Of a stretch of 17,327 nt of DNA, positions 5,243-13,226 are shown piece after piece. The notes beneath the pieces are model-generated. The model worked only from the letters and a program-made list of their open reading frames with translations, did no database searches and was not told the DNA's origin. Made by a program: the position numbers and the translations under genes. Origin of the DNA: CAZVWW01 sp964631265 (GTDB lineage: Bacteria; Thermotogota; Thermotogae; MWEM01). Every line of letters starts with the position of its first letter. Within the stretch, counting starts at the first letter, position 1. The stretch lies in assembly GCA_964631265.1 (NCBI GenBank), contig CAZVWW010000042.1, forward strand, positions 1 to 17,327. The letters are read 5' to 3'.

Positions 5243-5280
5243 GATGAATAGTAATAAACTATAAGATATACTTAGAGTAT
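5236..5280 (+). promoter_or_regulatory. Possible promoter and small palindrome before the terminase operon
   Basis: TTTACT (5236-5241), an 18-base spacer and TATAAG (5260-5265) could form a promoter toward the terminase gene; TATACT at 5267-5272 is an alternative -10. ATACT-TAG-AGTAT (5268-5280) is a small inverted repeat at the likely start point, with the same ATACT half-site as the palindrome at 1078-1097. Confidence 0.4.
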
Positions 5281-5319
5281 TAGTTGTTTTTAAGTAGACG
5301 TTTAAAATAAGGAAAGATT

Positions 5320-6816
5320 ATGAATTTAGACGCATTAAATACTGAAGAGCTTATAGAGTATGAAAAGCTTTTAGAATGGCGGTATGCAAGTGAGAGTTTG
5401 CTAGGCTTTACAGAAACTATGTTTCCCAGTGTGTACGGCAATGACACACCTTTCGTGAGAAACTGGCATCACGAGCTGATATGTAGAGAGCTTGAAAAAG
5501 TGCTCTATCGAGGTAAGCAGAGAATAATGATTTTCCTACCACCCCAGTACTCCAAGAGCTTGTTCTCTAGTAGGTTCCTGCCGGCATGGGTTCATAGTCA
5601 GAAACCTGATGAGAAGATAGTAGTAGCTTCATACTCAGCTGAGCTTGCTAATTCATTCAACAGAGATTATCAACAGATTATAAGATCAACTAAGTTCCAA
5701 GAAATGTTCCCTAATATAAGAATTGGATCAAAATCAGACAAGAAAAAAGAAACACAGAACTTAGCTGAGATTGCAGGGTATAATGGCTATTACTTGTCAT
5801 CTAGTGTTGGGGGTAGTTTGACCGGACGTACATCTAACATATTGATATTAGATGACCTTTATTCTGGTATTAGGCAAGCCGACTCAGCAGCGTATCGAAA
5901 AGATGTCATCTCTTGGTACAATACTGTAGCTCGGACGAGGCTCTCAAAGTTCGGCTCCATCATATTACTCTTTACTCGATGGCACCCTGAAGACTTGGCT
6001 GGGCATTTATTACAAATGCAGCTAGAAGATCCACACGCTGATAAATGGGAAGTGATTAAGATACCCTTGGTAGCTGAGGGTAAGCTACATAAAGAAGATC
6101 CTCGTAGCGAAGGCGATCCGTTATGGCCCGAGTTCAAAGATGACTTAGAACAAGTAGCAGCGATTAAAGCAGCATCATCGGAGCGAGAGTTCCAAGCTGT
6201 GTACCAGCAGAATCCGATTATCAAAGGAGGTAACTTAGTTAAAGAGAATGACTTAAGATACTTTAGCAATCTGCCCTCAAAAACTGATCTACATATTATA
6301 GTAGGCGATTTACGTTTTGGAAAAAAGAAAGATTCAGGTTCTTTCGTATGTTTCCAGTATTGGGTAAGAGCTGGTGAGTACAAGTATTTAGTTGATCAGA
6401 AAAGAGGGCGTTGGGGTTATGCTGAGACCAAGAGACAGTTCCAAGAGTTTTGCAGGAAGCATCCTAAAGCAAGACTTAAATACATAGAGAATAAAGCTAA
6501 TGCCCCTGCGATGGAAGACGAGCTTTGTTCTATAATACCTGGTATAAAGCTTACGGAACCGCAAGGAGATAAAGTATCTAGGTTACATTATGTAGAAGAC
6601 GAGTTTGAGAGCAATTCAGTGTATATCCCAAGAGATGCTGAGTTCACTAGAGAATACGTACAAGAGCTAACAGCGTTCCCACAAGCACCTAATGATGATC
6701 AAGTAGACTGCACTACACAAGCACTAGCGGTATTTAAGGAAAAGCGTGCTAAACTGAATAAAGCGAGGAAAACTAATGCTAACATTGAGGCATATCTTCA
6801 AAGAGGAGGCTGGTAA
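5320..6816 (+). CDS. terL: Terminase large subunit (packaging ATPase-nuclease)
   Basis: TerL pumps DNA into the prohead and cuts concatemers. In 498 residues the ATPase motifs are in order: a Walker A variant PPQYSKS (74-80), Walker B ILILDD (174-179) and the coupling segment FTRWHPED (218-225). The nuclease domain has an acidic strand VGDLRFG (D330), YIENKANA (E390) and the late acidic cluster NDDQVD (458-463). Length and layout are typical. Walker A has S where many relatives have G before the lysine. AAGGA (5309-5313) precedes the ATG by 6 bases. It opens the long rightward structural operon and is followed after 2 bases by the portal gene. Confidence 0.95.
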   Translation: MNLDALNTEELIEYEKLLEWRYASESLLGFTETMFPSVYGNDTPFVRNWHHELICRELEKVLYRGKQRIMIFLPPQYSKSLFSSRFLPAWVHSQKPDEKIVVASYSAELANSFNRDYQQIIRSTKFQEMFPNIRIGSKSDKKKETQNLAEIAGYNGYYLSSSVGGSLTGRTSNILILDDLYSGIRQADSAAYRKDVISWYNTVARTRLSKFGSIILLFTRWHPEDLAGHLLQMQLEDPHADKWEVIKIPLVAEGKLHKEDPRSEGDPLWPEFKDDLEQVAAIKAASSEREFQAVYQQNPIIKGGNLVKENDLRYFSNLPSKTDLHIIVGDLRFGKKKDSGSFVCFQYWVRAGEYKYLVDQKRGRWGYAETKRQFQEFCRKHPKARLKYIENKANAPAMEDELCSIIPGIKLTEPQGDKVSRLHYVEDEFESNSVYIPRDAEFTREYVQELTAFPQAPNDDQVDCTTQALAVFKEKRAKLNKARKTNANIEAYLQRGGW

Positions 6817-6818
6817 GA

Positions 6819-8138
6819 ATGAGAAGAATCGAAAAGTACTTGACGGACGGACTTATTAATCAACAGACGGGTATGGGAACTAGTAAAGATAAGAGTAGGT
6901 ACTCCTTTGCTTATCCTCAACGAAGGGCGCTATCTGAGCTTGAATGGATGTACGAAAGCTCTAGGATAGCTCGAAGATTTGTTGGAATGGATCCGAGCTT
7001 CGCTTACAAAGAAGGCTTTGTTATACAGAGTGAAGATAAAAGAATAGAAGATATAATAGAAAAGTATGAAAAAAAGTTACATATATCAGAAAAAATAAGA
7101 AGGTGTGCAGAGTGGGCTAATCTCTATGGAGGTAGCACTATCTTAATGCTCGCAAGAGACGGCAAGTTTTCACAAGAGGAACTTAGTCAAGGTGAACTCG
7201 TTAAACTCCATGTGCTCGATAGGCGGTGGATATCCCATACAGGCGTGATAGAAGATGATATAATGAGTGAAAACTTCAGTGAACCTACCTCTTATTATGT
7301 AACACCCGCTTATGGCGAGGCTATGGTTTTCGATAAGTCAAGAATTATTAAAATGAATGGGGATAAACTCCCATTGAACAGCTACATAGAAAATGAGTAT
7401 TGGGGGCAATCATTACTAGAGCCTCTATATGAAGTAATTACTGATTATATGGCAGCACATCATGCTAGTGCGTTATTAGCGCAAGACTTCAGACAAGCCA
7501 TTTATAAAATAAGTAACTTAGAAGAGGCTATTGCTGCAGGTGAAGAAGACACAATTAAGAAGAGAGCCGAGACTATAGATGTTGTTAAGTCAGTAATTAA
7601 TGCAATTGTTCTAGGTGACAATGAAGAGTACGATATAAAACAAAATCCTGTGTCTGGGCTTGCTGATATAGTCGATAGGGCTACTATCAGGCTTTGTATC
7701 GAGACGGGTAAACCTCACACACTACTCCTTGGCGAATCACCTTCAGGCTTAGGAGCTACAGGAGAAAGTGAGAAGAGAGATTATTATGATCAGGTGAAGG
7801 CTTATCAAGTAGATACTCTTGAGCCTGTACATAGAAGAATATATAACTATATATTGGCTAATAATGGCATAAAAGAAACTAATTATGAAATTAAATGGAA
7901 CTCGCTATGGTCTGAGGAGCCTAAAGTAAAAGCTGAAAGAGAGAAAATTACAGCGGAAACTGATAAAATATATTATGATATGGAGGCTATTACATCAGAA
8001 GAGATACGAGATAATCGTTTTAAAGAGGCTGGCTTTGAGAAAGATATTATTCTAGAAGGTGATTATGAGTTTGGGCAGGAGCCTAGCAAAGAAGATATCG
8101 AAACATATGAGGGAATGATCAATGGTGGAAAAGGATAA
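6819..8138 (+). CDS. Portal protein (DUF1073-type)
   Basis: Portal proteins form the dodecameric ring at one capsid vertex through which DNA enters. The 439-residue product carries family landmarks: AEWANLYGGSTILML (about 97-111), a central region with EYWGQSLLEPLYE, and GESPSGLGATGE (305-316) followed by a YYD motif, which corresponds to the conserved 'SP.G.nATGe...YYd' segment of DUF1073 portals. A helical, acidic C-terminal region follows. GAGGAGG (6803-6809) precedes the start by 9 bases. It follows terL and overlaps the next head gene by 17 bases, in the usual head-gene order. Confidence 0.9.
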   Translation: MRRIEKYLTDGLINQQTGMGTSKDKSRYSFAYPQRRALSELEWMYESSRIARRFVGMDPSFAYKEGFVIQSEDKRIEDIIEKYEKKLHISEKIRRCAEWANLYGGSTILMLARDGKFSQEELSQGELVKLHVLDRRWISHTGVIEDDIMSENFSEPTSYYVTPAYGEAMVFDKSRIIKMNGDKLPLNSYIENEYWGQSLLEPLYEVITDYMAAHHASALLAQDFRQAIYKISNLEEAIAAGEEDTIKKRAETIDVVKSVINAIVLGDNEEYDIKQNPVSGLADIVDRATIRLCIETGKPHTLLLGESPSGLGATGESEKRDYYDQVKAYQVDTLEPVHRRIYNYILANNGIKETNYEIKWNSLWSEEPKVKAEREKITAETDKIYYDMEAITSEEIRDNRFKEAGFEKDIILEGDYEFGQEPSKEDIETYEGMINGGKG

Positions 8139-9015
8139 TAAAGCTTTGAAAGAAGGTAGTATCTTAGCATCATTGACCCAAGCTACTAAAAAGCTACCTA
8201 AGCCCAAAAAAGTAAAGAACCCAAAAGCTACAGAGAGGTTGTACTATCAGCTTCTTAATAAGCTTATAAGAAGAGCGCAAGACACTTTCAGAGATATAGT
8301 GGTTCCTGTAGGTAAAGGTGAACCAATGCGGTACAATGCTGACGCTACTAAGCCACAAGATAACTTCAGCTTTATACTTGAGGCACTAGCAGCATGGCAA
8401 AAGAAAGTTAATGACGAGATATTTACCCCTGAGAATATAGAGCGTATTTCTGAAAGAGTAGGATCAGAAGTTAATAAAAGAAATAAACGTGAGCTTAGTA
8501 AAACTTATGATAAAATAACACCCATTGATTTAGCTAATCTTACGTCTGCTGGTGAAGCTCAACTACAAGCCTTCACAATGGAAAATGCATCATATATAAG
8601 GAAGGTCAGTGAGGAGATAATAGCTAATACACAGCGTATTATCACTGACCGCATCCCACAAGGAAAGCGTTGGGAGCAGATAGTTGGAGAGATAGAAAGA
8701 GGCCTTGATGGTAATGCAGGAGTTTTCAAAAACATAAGAACTCGTGCTAAACTTATAGCAAGAGATCAAACTAATAAGCTCAATGGCCAGCTTACTAAAG
8801 CACGCCAAGAGGACTTAGGTATGAAGCTCTACAGATGGTCGACTGTCGGGGACGCAAGGGTAAGATCTAAGCATGCTAGGCTTGATGGTAATATCTATAG
8901 TTGGTCAGGCACGGTTAAGATTGATGGAAAAACTTATGAAGAGGCTCCCGGAGGCATTACCCCCGGATCAGAGATTAATTGCAGGTGCGTAGCTGAGCCT
9001 GTGTTGGAGGTATAA
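8122..9015 (+). CDS. Mu gpF-like head morphogenesis (minor capsid) protein
   Basis: The 297-residue protein has the C-terminal signature of Mu F/SPP1 gp7-like head proteins: LIARDQTNKLNGQLT (about 211-225), a segment with RVRSKHARLDG, and the terminal PGSEINCRC (281-289). These proteins act with the portal during procapsid assembly and some are ejected or help initiation. The N-terminal 200 residues are helical and charged. GAGGG (8109-8113) lies 8 bases before the ATG and the gene overlaps the portal gene. The context (portal before, protease/scaffold after) supports the call. Confidence 0.85.
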   Translation: MVEKDNKALKEGSILASLTQATKKLPKPKKVKNPKATERLYYQLLNKLIRRAQDTFRDIVVPVGKGEPMRYNADATKPQDNFSFILEALAAWQKKVNDEIFTPENIERISERVGSEVNKRNKRELSKTYDKITPIDLANLTSAGEAQLQAFTMENASYIRKVSEEIIANTQRIITDRIPQGKRWEQIVGEIERGLDGNAGVFKNIRTRAKLIARDQTNKLNGQLTKARQEDLGMKLYRWSTVGDARVRSKHARLDGNIYSWSGTVKIDGKTYEEAPGGITPGSEINCRCVAEPVLEV

Positions 9016-10224
9016 ATGGGTAAAATATTGGAGGTACAGCAGTACGATTTCCAAGCCTTTAATGAAAAATTAAAACCACAAGTAGATGAGAATGGATTCC
9101 TTACGCTAAGTGCTACGGCAGCAGTAGTAGGCGTGATGGAATATAGAGATAAGAATGGCCGGGTAATTAAGCAGCTAGTGCCGCATGAAACACTTTCTGA
9201 TACAGAAAGCTTTAGGACACTAGAAGATAAGCCGGTAACATATAACCATCCTAAGAGTTTACTAACGGCAAAGGATGCGAAGAAATGGGCTTGTGGTCAT
9301 GTTAAGGCAGGTGTGTTTTTTGATGGGGACGAGCTAATCGCACCGATGATTATCACTGACGAGAAGTTACAAAATGTGATAAAAGAAGGTAAGGCTGTAG
9401 AAGTATCCCCGGGATATATAGCTACTCTTGAAGAAGCTAAGCCAGGAGCTACTTTCAACGGCGAGGCATATGATTATATACAGCGTGGGAGGAGATATAA
9501 TCACTTAGCTGTTGTGGAGGTTGCCCGAGGAGGACGAAGAGCCAAGCTTCACCTTGACAATAATGAAGATAATTGTGGTACAATTGGTTTTATGGATAGT
9601 TCTTTTACTAATAAGGAGACAAATATGAGTAAAGTTTCAGTACAACTTGATGACTCAACAATTGAGCTAGAGGAAGGGACAGCCTCACATATCATGAGAT
9701 ACAAAGATAAAGTTGCAGCGCAACTCGATGAGAAGGATATGTGTATGGAAGATATGAATAAGAAATATGCAGATATGGAAAAAAAGTTCAAGGAGATGCA
9801 AGGCAAAGCCGACGGATACAAAGCTGAAATGGACAAAATGAAAAAAGATATGGAAGATATGAAAAAGGATAAGCAAACTGATGCAGCTCAGCTTGATGCA
9901 ATGATTGAAGAACGTTCAGGAATCATTGATGTTGCAGCTAAAGTTATAGAAAATTTCGACGCTAAAGGTCTTTCTAATAAAGATATAATTAGAAAAGTGT
10001 TAGAAAACCAGTACACAAAAGACGGAAAATGTGAAAGAGATTTCTCTGACAAAGACGACGTTTATTGTAGAGCTTTTTTTGACGCTATTGCTGACAATGT
10101 GAAAGACGCTCTTGTAGCTAAGCAAGCAAAGGCCATTTCTAATGTTAAGCAAGCTGATAGTGGTGTTGAGACCGCAGAGCAACTAAGACGACGTCTTATG
10201 CGTGAACAACAAGATGCTTGTTAA
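9016..10224 (+). CDS. DUF2213-type capsid protease-like protein with C-terminal scaffold region
   Basis: The first 180 residues match the DUF2213 pattern: KPVTYNHPKSLLT (72-84), EVSPGY (129-134) and RYNHLAVVEVARGG (160-173), including histidines 78 and 163 that may be catalytic. After an acidic linker, residues 228-300 form a methionine/lysine/glutamate-rich coiled coil typical of scaffolds. In this location (between Mu F-like protein and capsid) the protein is inferred to mature the prohead and to provide scaffold. An internal AAGGAG (9613-9618) and ATG (9625) give a separate scaffold product. GGAGG (9006-9010) precedes the first start by 5 bases and the gene directly follows the stop of its neighbour. 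The protease role is inferred from position and motif resemblance. Confidence 0.8.
   Translation: MGKILEVQQYDFQAFNEKLKPQVDENGFLTLSATAAVVGVMEYRDKNGRVIKQLVPHETLSDTESFRTLEDKPVTYNHPKSLLTAKDAKKWACGHVKAGVFFDGDELIAPMIITDEKLQNVIKEGKAVEVSPGYIATLEEAKPGATFNGEAYDYIQRGRRYNHLAVVEVARGGRRAKLHLDNNEDNCGTIGFMDSSFTNKETNMSKVSVQLDDSTIELEEGTASHIMRYKDKVAAQLDEKDMCMEDMNKKYADMEKKFKEMQGKADGYKAEMDKMKKDMEDMKKDKQTDAAQLDAMIEERSGIIDVAAKVIENFDAKGLSNKDIIRKVLENQYTKDGKCERDFSDKDDVYCRAFFDAIADNVKDALVAKQAKAISNVKQADSGVETAEQLRRRLMREQQDAC
9625..10224 (+). CDS. Nested in-frame scaffold protein (internal start)
   Basis: AAGGAG (9613-9618) lies 6 bases before an ATG at 9625 in the same frame as the DUF2213 gene (its residue 204). The resulting 199-residue protein starts MSKVSVQLDDST and holds the complete coiled coil (about residues 25-97 of the short form) plus a helical C-terminus. 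The ribosome binding site is at least as good as that of the long frame. The arrangement parallels lambda C/Nu3, where a scaffold is made in excess from within the protease gene. Confidence 0.68.
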   Translation: MSKVSVQLDDSTIELEEGTASHIMRYKDKVAAQLDEKDMCMEDMNKKYADMEKKFKEMQGKADGYKAEMDKMKKDMEDMKKDKQTDAAQLDAMIEERSGIIDVAAKVIENFDAKGLSNKDIIRKVLENQYTKDGKCERDFSDKDDVYCRAFFDAIADNVKDALVAKQAKAISNVKQADSGVETAEQLRRRLMREQQDAC

Positions 10225-10263
10225 TCGTAGTTTTATTTAATTAATTTTTTCGAGGAGAAAAAC

Positions 10264-11334
10264 ATGCAAACATCATATTCACGAACAAGTGAAATTGCTA
10301 AGCCTGGGTTAATAGCTCAAGAATTTGGCACAAGAAATGTAATTTCTAAAACAAATAGAACACTTTCTAAGAATGTATGGAGTTATACAGTAGCTTCTGA
10401 TGCAGAGACTACTACTGTTGTGACCTTACCTGATGATAATGCAACACAAATCACAGTAACTACGGCTGCCCAAGGTTCTGCTGCTCTTACAGCAGTACAG
10501 CACACGGAAGATTTAAACGATTCTGACTTAAAATTGTGGATGACTGCTACAGTAAGTACAGCAACTATTACATTAACAGGTGTGCGAGCTGGCTGGGAAT
10601 TTGAGGTTGCTGGGACTAACATTGGAACCCCCTCAGAAGATACTGAAGCAAGTCAATCAGAGGCTATTCCTTTCGGTGCAGCCGTTGCTCTTACAAGTAC
10701 AGGTGGTGTTAAGGTTGTAGACACTGTTTCTACTAAAGGAATAGTCACGGTTACTATAGATACAGCAGATGATTCTACAGCTTATGCTTTATCTGTAAAT
10801 GGAAGTGCTATTTCTTATACCTCGGGAACAGGTGCTACTACCACTACTATCCGAGATGGTCTTATTGATGAGATTAATAGAACATATGCACTAGCTGGCG
10901 TAGTAAAAGCTTATGCAAAAGATGCAAATGAGTTATACATTGAAGCTATTGAGTTAGGCGATTCAGTGACAGTAACAGAGTCAGATGATAATTTATCAAT
11001 TGTTACTACTGGTGCTACAGGAGTTTCAGGTGATAATGCTATCGGTGTGGCGGTGAGAAATCTAAGTGTTGAGAATGATATTTTATTCACTACAAACTCT
11101 AAAGACGAGTATCCAGCGAGTGGAAAAATACAAGTATCTGTACTCGATGAAGGTTCGATTTGGATGAAGGCCAAGGGAACAGTTACGGCCGGAACAGCAG
11201 CTAGAGCCTCTATTGCCACAGACTATGAAGGGTTTGCTACAGCTGAGACTACAGATAGTGTACCTTTCCTAGGAACGGCTATCTTTGATACAGCTGCTGC
11301 TGATGGTGAACTAGTTAGAGTAAGAATTAAGTAA
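10264..11334 (+). CDS. Head decoration / structural cement protein with two inserted beta modules
   Basis: This 356-residue, threonine/alanine-rich protein lies directly before the capsid gene. Its core (about 133-154 and 255-356) resembles Gp24-type cement proteins: EAIPFGAAVALT, GDNAIGVAV, YPASGKIQVSVLDEGSIWMKAKG and VTAGTAARAS. Two segments interrupt the core: 41-119 and 159-250, each predicted beta-rich, the second with the pattern AYALSVNGSAISYTSG, DGLIDEIN, NELYIEA, which is a common phage surface-domain type. The extra modules make it far longer than simple cement proteins (about 130-160 residues). It probably binds the outside of the capsid and stabilises it. GAGGAG (10252-10257) precedes the ATG. 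Confidence 0.72.
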   Translation: MQTSYSRTSEIAKPGLIAQEFGTRNVISKTNRTLSKNVWSYTVASDAETTTVVTLPDDNATQITVTTAAQGSAALTAVQHTEDLNDSDLKLWMTATVSTATITLTGVRAGWEFEVAGTNIGTPSEDTEASQSEAIPFGAAVALTSTGGVKVVDTVSTKGIVTVTIDTADDSTAYALSVNGSAISYTSGTGATTTTIRDGLIDEINRTYALAGVVKAYAKDANELYIEAIELGDSVTVTESDDNLSIVTTGATGVSGDNAIGVAVRNLSVENDILFTTNSKDEYPASGKIQVSVLDEGSIWMKAKGTVTAGTAARASIATDYEGFATAETTDSVPFLGTAIFDTAAADGELVRVRIK

Positions 11335-11355
11335 TATTATATGGTAGTATTACTT
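11329..11355 (+). other. Hairpin between cement and capsid genes
   Basis: AAGTAATA (11329-11336) pairs with TATTACTT (11348-11355); three more inner pairs (one G-U) give an 11-bp AT-rich stem with a 5-base loop. It includes the stop codon of the cement gene. A run of six T follows at 11368-11373, just before the capsid ribosome binding site. It is a weak terminator, RNA-processing or stability site at best. Confidence 0.35.
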
Positions 11356-11385
11356 TAGCTTTAAAGATTTTTTAGGAGATAAAAG

Positions 11386-12321
11386 ATGACAGAAAAAAAT
11401 AAGCAAGAAGAAGTATTAATGGATGATGCAACGACTGTGTTCTTCTTCCGTGAGCTAGAGCATGTTCGCAAGAAAAGTTACGATGTCAAAAAAGTCCCTC
11501 TACACGCAAGACAAGTTTTTCCTTTAGATTTTGAGGTAAATGAGGGTGCGACTAGCGTAACTTATCACCAGTTCGACACTTTCGGACAAGCCAAGGTGAT
11601 AGCTAATTATGCAGATGACTTAGACGTTTCTGATGTAGCTGGAAAAGAATTTACTTCTAATGTTAAGTCATTAGGTACTTCTTTCGGTTATAGTTTTTCC
11701 GATGTTCGTAAAGCCAAAATGACTAATAGACCACTTAATCAAATGAAAGCTACTGCAGCTCGTAGGACTATAGCTGAGCTTGAGAATAGAGTTGCTTTCT
11801 TCGGTGATGAAGACTCTAATCTACAAGGATTGTTAGATAATCCTAATATCCCTAGGCTAGCAGCAGGAGCTAACACATCTGGCGAAACACAATGGGAGAA
11901 CAAGACACCTGACGAGGTTCTAGCAGATATGAATACCTGCTTTAATACCCCCAATAACTTGACAAAGGGCACAGAAAAAGCTCTTGATGTGGCTATTTCT
12001 AACGAGAGATATAACTATATCTCTTCTACATATGCAGACACAGATAATAAAGTGACTATCTTAGAAGCGTTCAAAAAAGCACATCAAGAAATTAGAAACA
12101 TTTATGCTGTGTCTGAGCTTGATGAAGCCGGTTATAACGACACAGGTGTGATGATTGCTTATAATAAATCACCTCTACATCTACAGATGGTTATTCCTAT
12201 GGAGTTCATTATCCATGCACCACAACAACGTAACTTAGGTTATAAAGTTCCTTGCGAGGAGTCTTTCGGAGGCGTAGTAGTATACTACCCATTCAGCGTT
12301 GCGATAATGGAAGGCATTTAA
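11386..12321 (+). CDS. Major capsid protein (DUF2184-type)
   Basis: The 311-residue protein occupies the capsid position and resembles the DUF2184 family of HK97-fold capsid proteins: an N-terminal FFFRELEHVRKKSYDVKK region (about 19-37), VPLHARQVFPLDFEV (about 37-52), a segment with FSDVRKAKM and AARRTIAELENRVAFFGD (about 125-142), and a C-terminal VPCEESFGGVVVYYPFSVAI strand region. It forms the shell hexamers and pentamers. GGAG (11375-11378) lies 7 bases before the ATG. A short N-terminal acidic arm precedes the fold; no obvious long delta domain is visible, consistent with a separate scaffold from the DUF2213 gene. Expected to be among the most expressed genes. Confidence 0.88.
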   Translation: MTEKNKQEEVLMDDATTVFFFRELEHVRKKSYDVKKVPLHARQVFPLDFEVNEGATSVTYHQFDTFGQAKVIANYADDLDVSDVAGKEFTSNVKSLGTSFGYSFSDVRKAKMTNRPLNQMKATAARRTIAELENRVAFFGDEDSNLQGLLDNPNIPRLAAGANTSGETQWENKTPDEVLADMNTCFNTPNNLTKGTEKALDVAISNERYNYISSTYADTDNKVTILEAFKKAHQEIRNIYAVSELDEAGYNDTGVMIAYNKSPLHLQMVIPMEFIIHAPQQRNLGYKVPCEESFGGVVVYYPFSVAIMEGI

Positions 12322-12369
12322 TTTAAATTATTAACACAATTAACTAGTGAAAGATGGAGTTTAATTGAT

Positions 12370-12828
12370 ATGAGTAAAGCAAACAAAGCAACAAAAAAAG
12401 ATATGGAAGTTGATTCTTTTATCGAGGGTGAAGTGTCAGAAGATAAGAATAGATTTGTACTAGTACGAAATAAACTACCATACCACTTCGGGGTAGCTTT
12501 ATATGTAACAAATCCTTATACTAAGCAACTTCAATGCAAGAATATGATACTTTACCCAGGAATGAACGAAGTGAAGTTGAGTATTTGGGAAGAGGCTTTA
12601 AAGAATAATTTGATCAAGGCACGCTTAGAGGACGATGATCTAGAGTATAATGGTCCTAAAGGCTTCATAGATCTGCCTGCAAATAAGCAAGAAAAAATAG
12701 CTAAGAACATCTTTGACAAAAGACTTCTTATCAATTTAAAAAATAGCACTAATGATGCATCAGTACTTAAAGCTCTTAACGAGCAAATTGATAAAATCGA
12801 CAAAGCAGGCAAGGGAAGGATTAACTAA
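12370..12828 (+). CDS. Unrecognised structural-operon protein
   Basis: I do not recognise a family. The 152-residue product has a lysine-rich N-terminus (1-12), a beta-looking middle (FVLVRNKLPYHFGVALYV, about 29-46; MILYPGMNEVKL, about 59-70) and a charged helical C-terminus (about 100-150, with IDLPANKQEKIAKNIFDKRL). There is no signal peptide or membrane segment. GGAG at 12356-12359 lies 10 bases before the start, and its last base is the first base of the next gene's ATG. It lies between the major capsid gene and the DUF4054 connector gene, so a head-completion or capsid-accessory role is likely, but this is only positional. Confidence 0.75.
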   Translation: MSKANKATKKDMEVDSFIEGEVSEDKNRFVLVRNKLPYHFGVALYVTNPYTKQLQCKNMILYPGMNEVKLSIWEEALKNNLIKARLEDDDLEYNGPKGFIDLPANKQEKIAKNIFDKRLLINLKNSTNDASVLKALNEQIDKIDKAGKGRIN

Positions 12829-13226
12829 TGACTATAGTAGCATCTGAATTTAAAGAGTTTTTTCCTGAATTTGCTAGTCAAGCAGATAGTAGAGTAGCTG
12901 CTTTTTTAAATGCTGGTAGAAAAAGGGTTTCTCAAAAGATTTTCGGTGATACGTACGAGTTAGCGGTATTCTATCTTGCAGCGCACATGCTCTCAATAGC
13001 TGTCAACACTGAAGCCAGTGGAGGCTCCGGAACTGGCGCCAAGGGTAACATAACTTCAGAGAAAGTAGGGGACTTATCTATAGGCTATTCAAGTACTCCT
13101 ATAGCAGTGTCAGGATCGGGGTCGTCAACTCAGCTTATGGAAACAGCGTATGGAAGACAATATGTGCAGCTAAGGAAAGAGAAAACCTTTGCTTTGTCTG
13201 TGGCTAATAGTGGAGTTGATCTATGA
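12828..13226 (+). CDS. Head-tail connector protein (DUF4054-type)
   Basis: The 132-residue protein has DUF4054 features: FKEFFPEFA (8-16) at the N-terminus, a helix with FYLAAHMLSI (about 48-57), a serine/glycine linker, ITSEKVGDLSIGYSS (about 75-89) and a C-terminal TAYGRQYVQLRK (about 106-117). Family members are adaptor proteins attached to the portal, through which the tail docks. It starts at the terminal base of its upstream neighbour, with AAGGA (12816-12820) 7 bases ahead, and overlaps the next gene by 4 bases (ATGA), so expression is coupled. Confidence 0.82.
   Translation: MTIVASEFKEFFPEFASQADSRVAAFLNAGRKRVSQKIFGDTYELAVFYLAAHMLSIAVNTEASGGSGTGAKGNITSEKVGDLSIGYSSTPIAVSGSGSSTQLMETAYGRQYVQLRKEKTFALSVANSGVDL

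Noticed and set aside
5859..6383. Minus-strand open frame of 174 codons inside terL
   Set aside because: It is antisense to the conserved ATPase/nuclease region and its cysteine/serine-rich composition is typical of a shadow frame.
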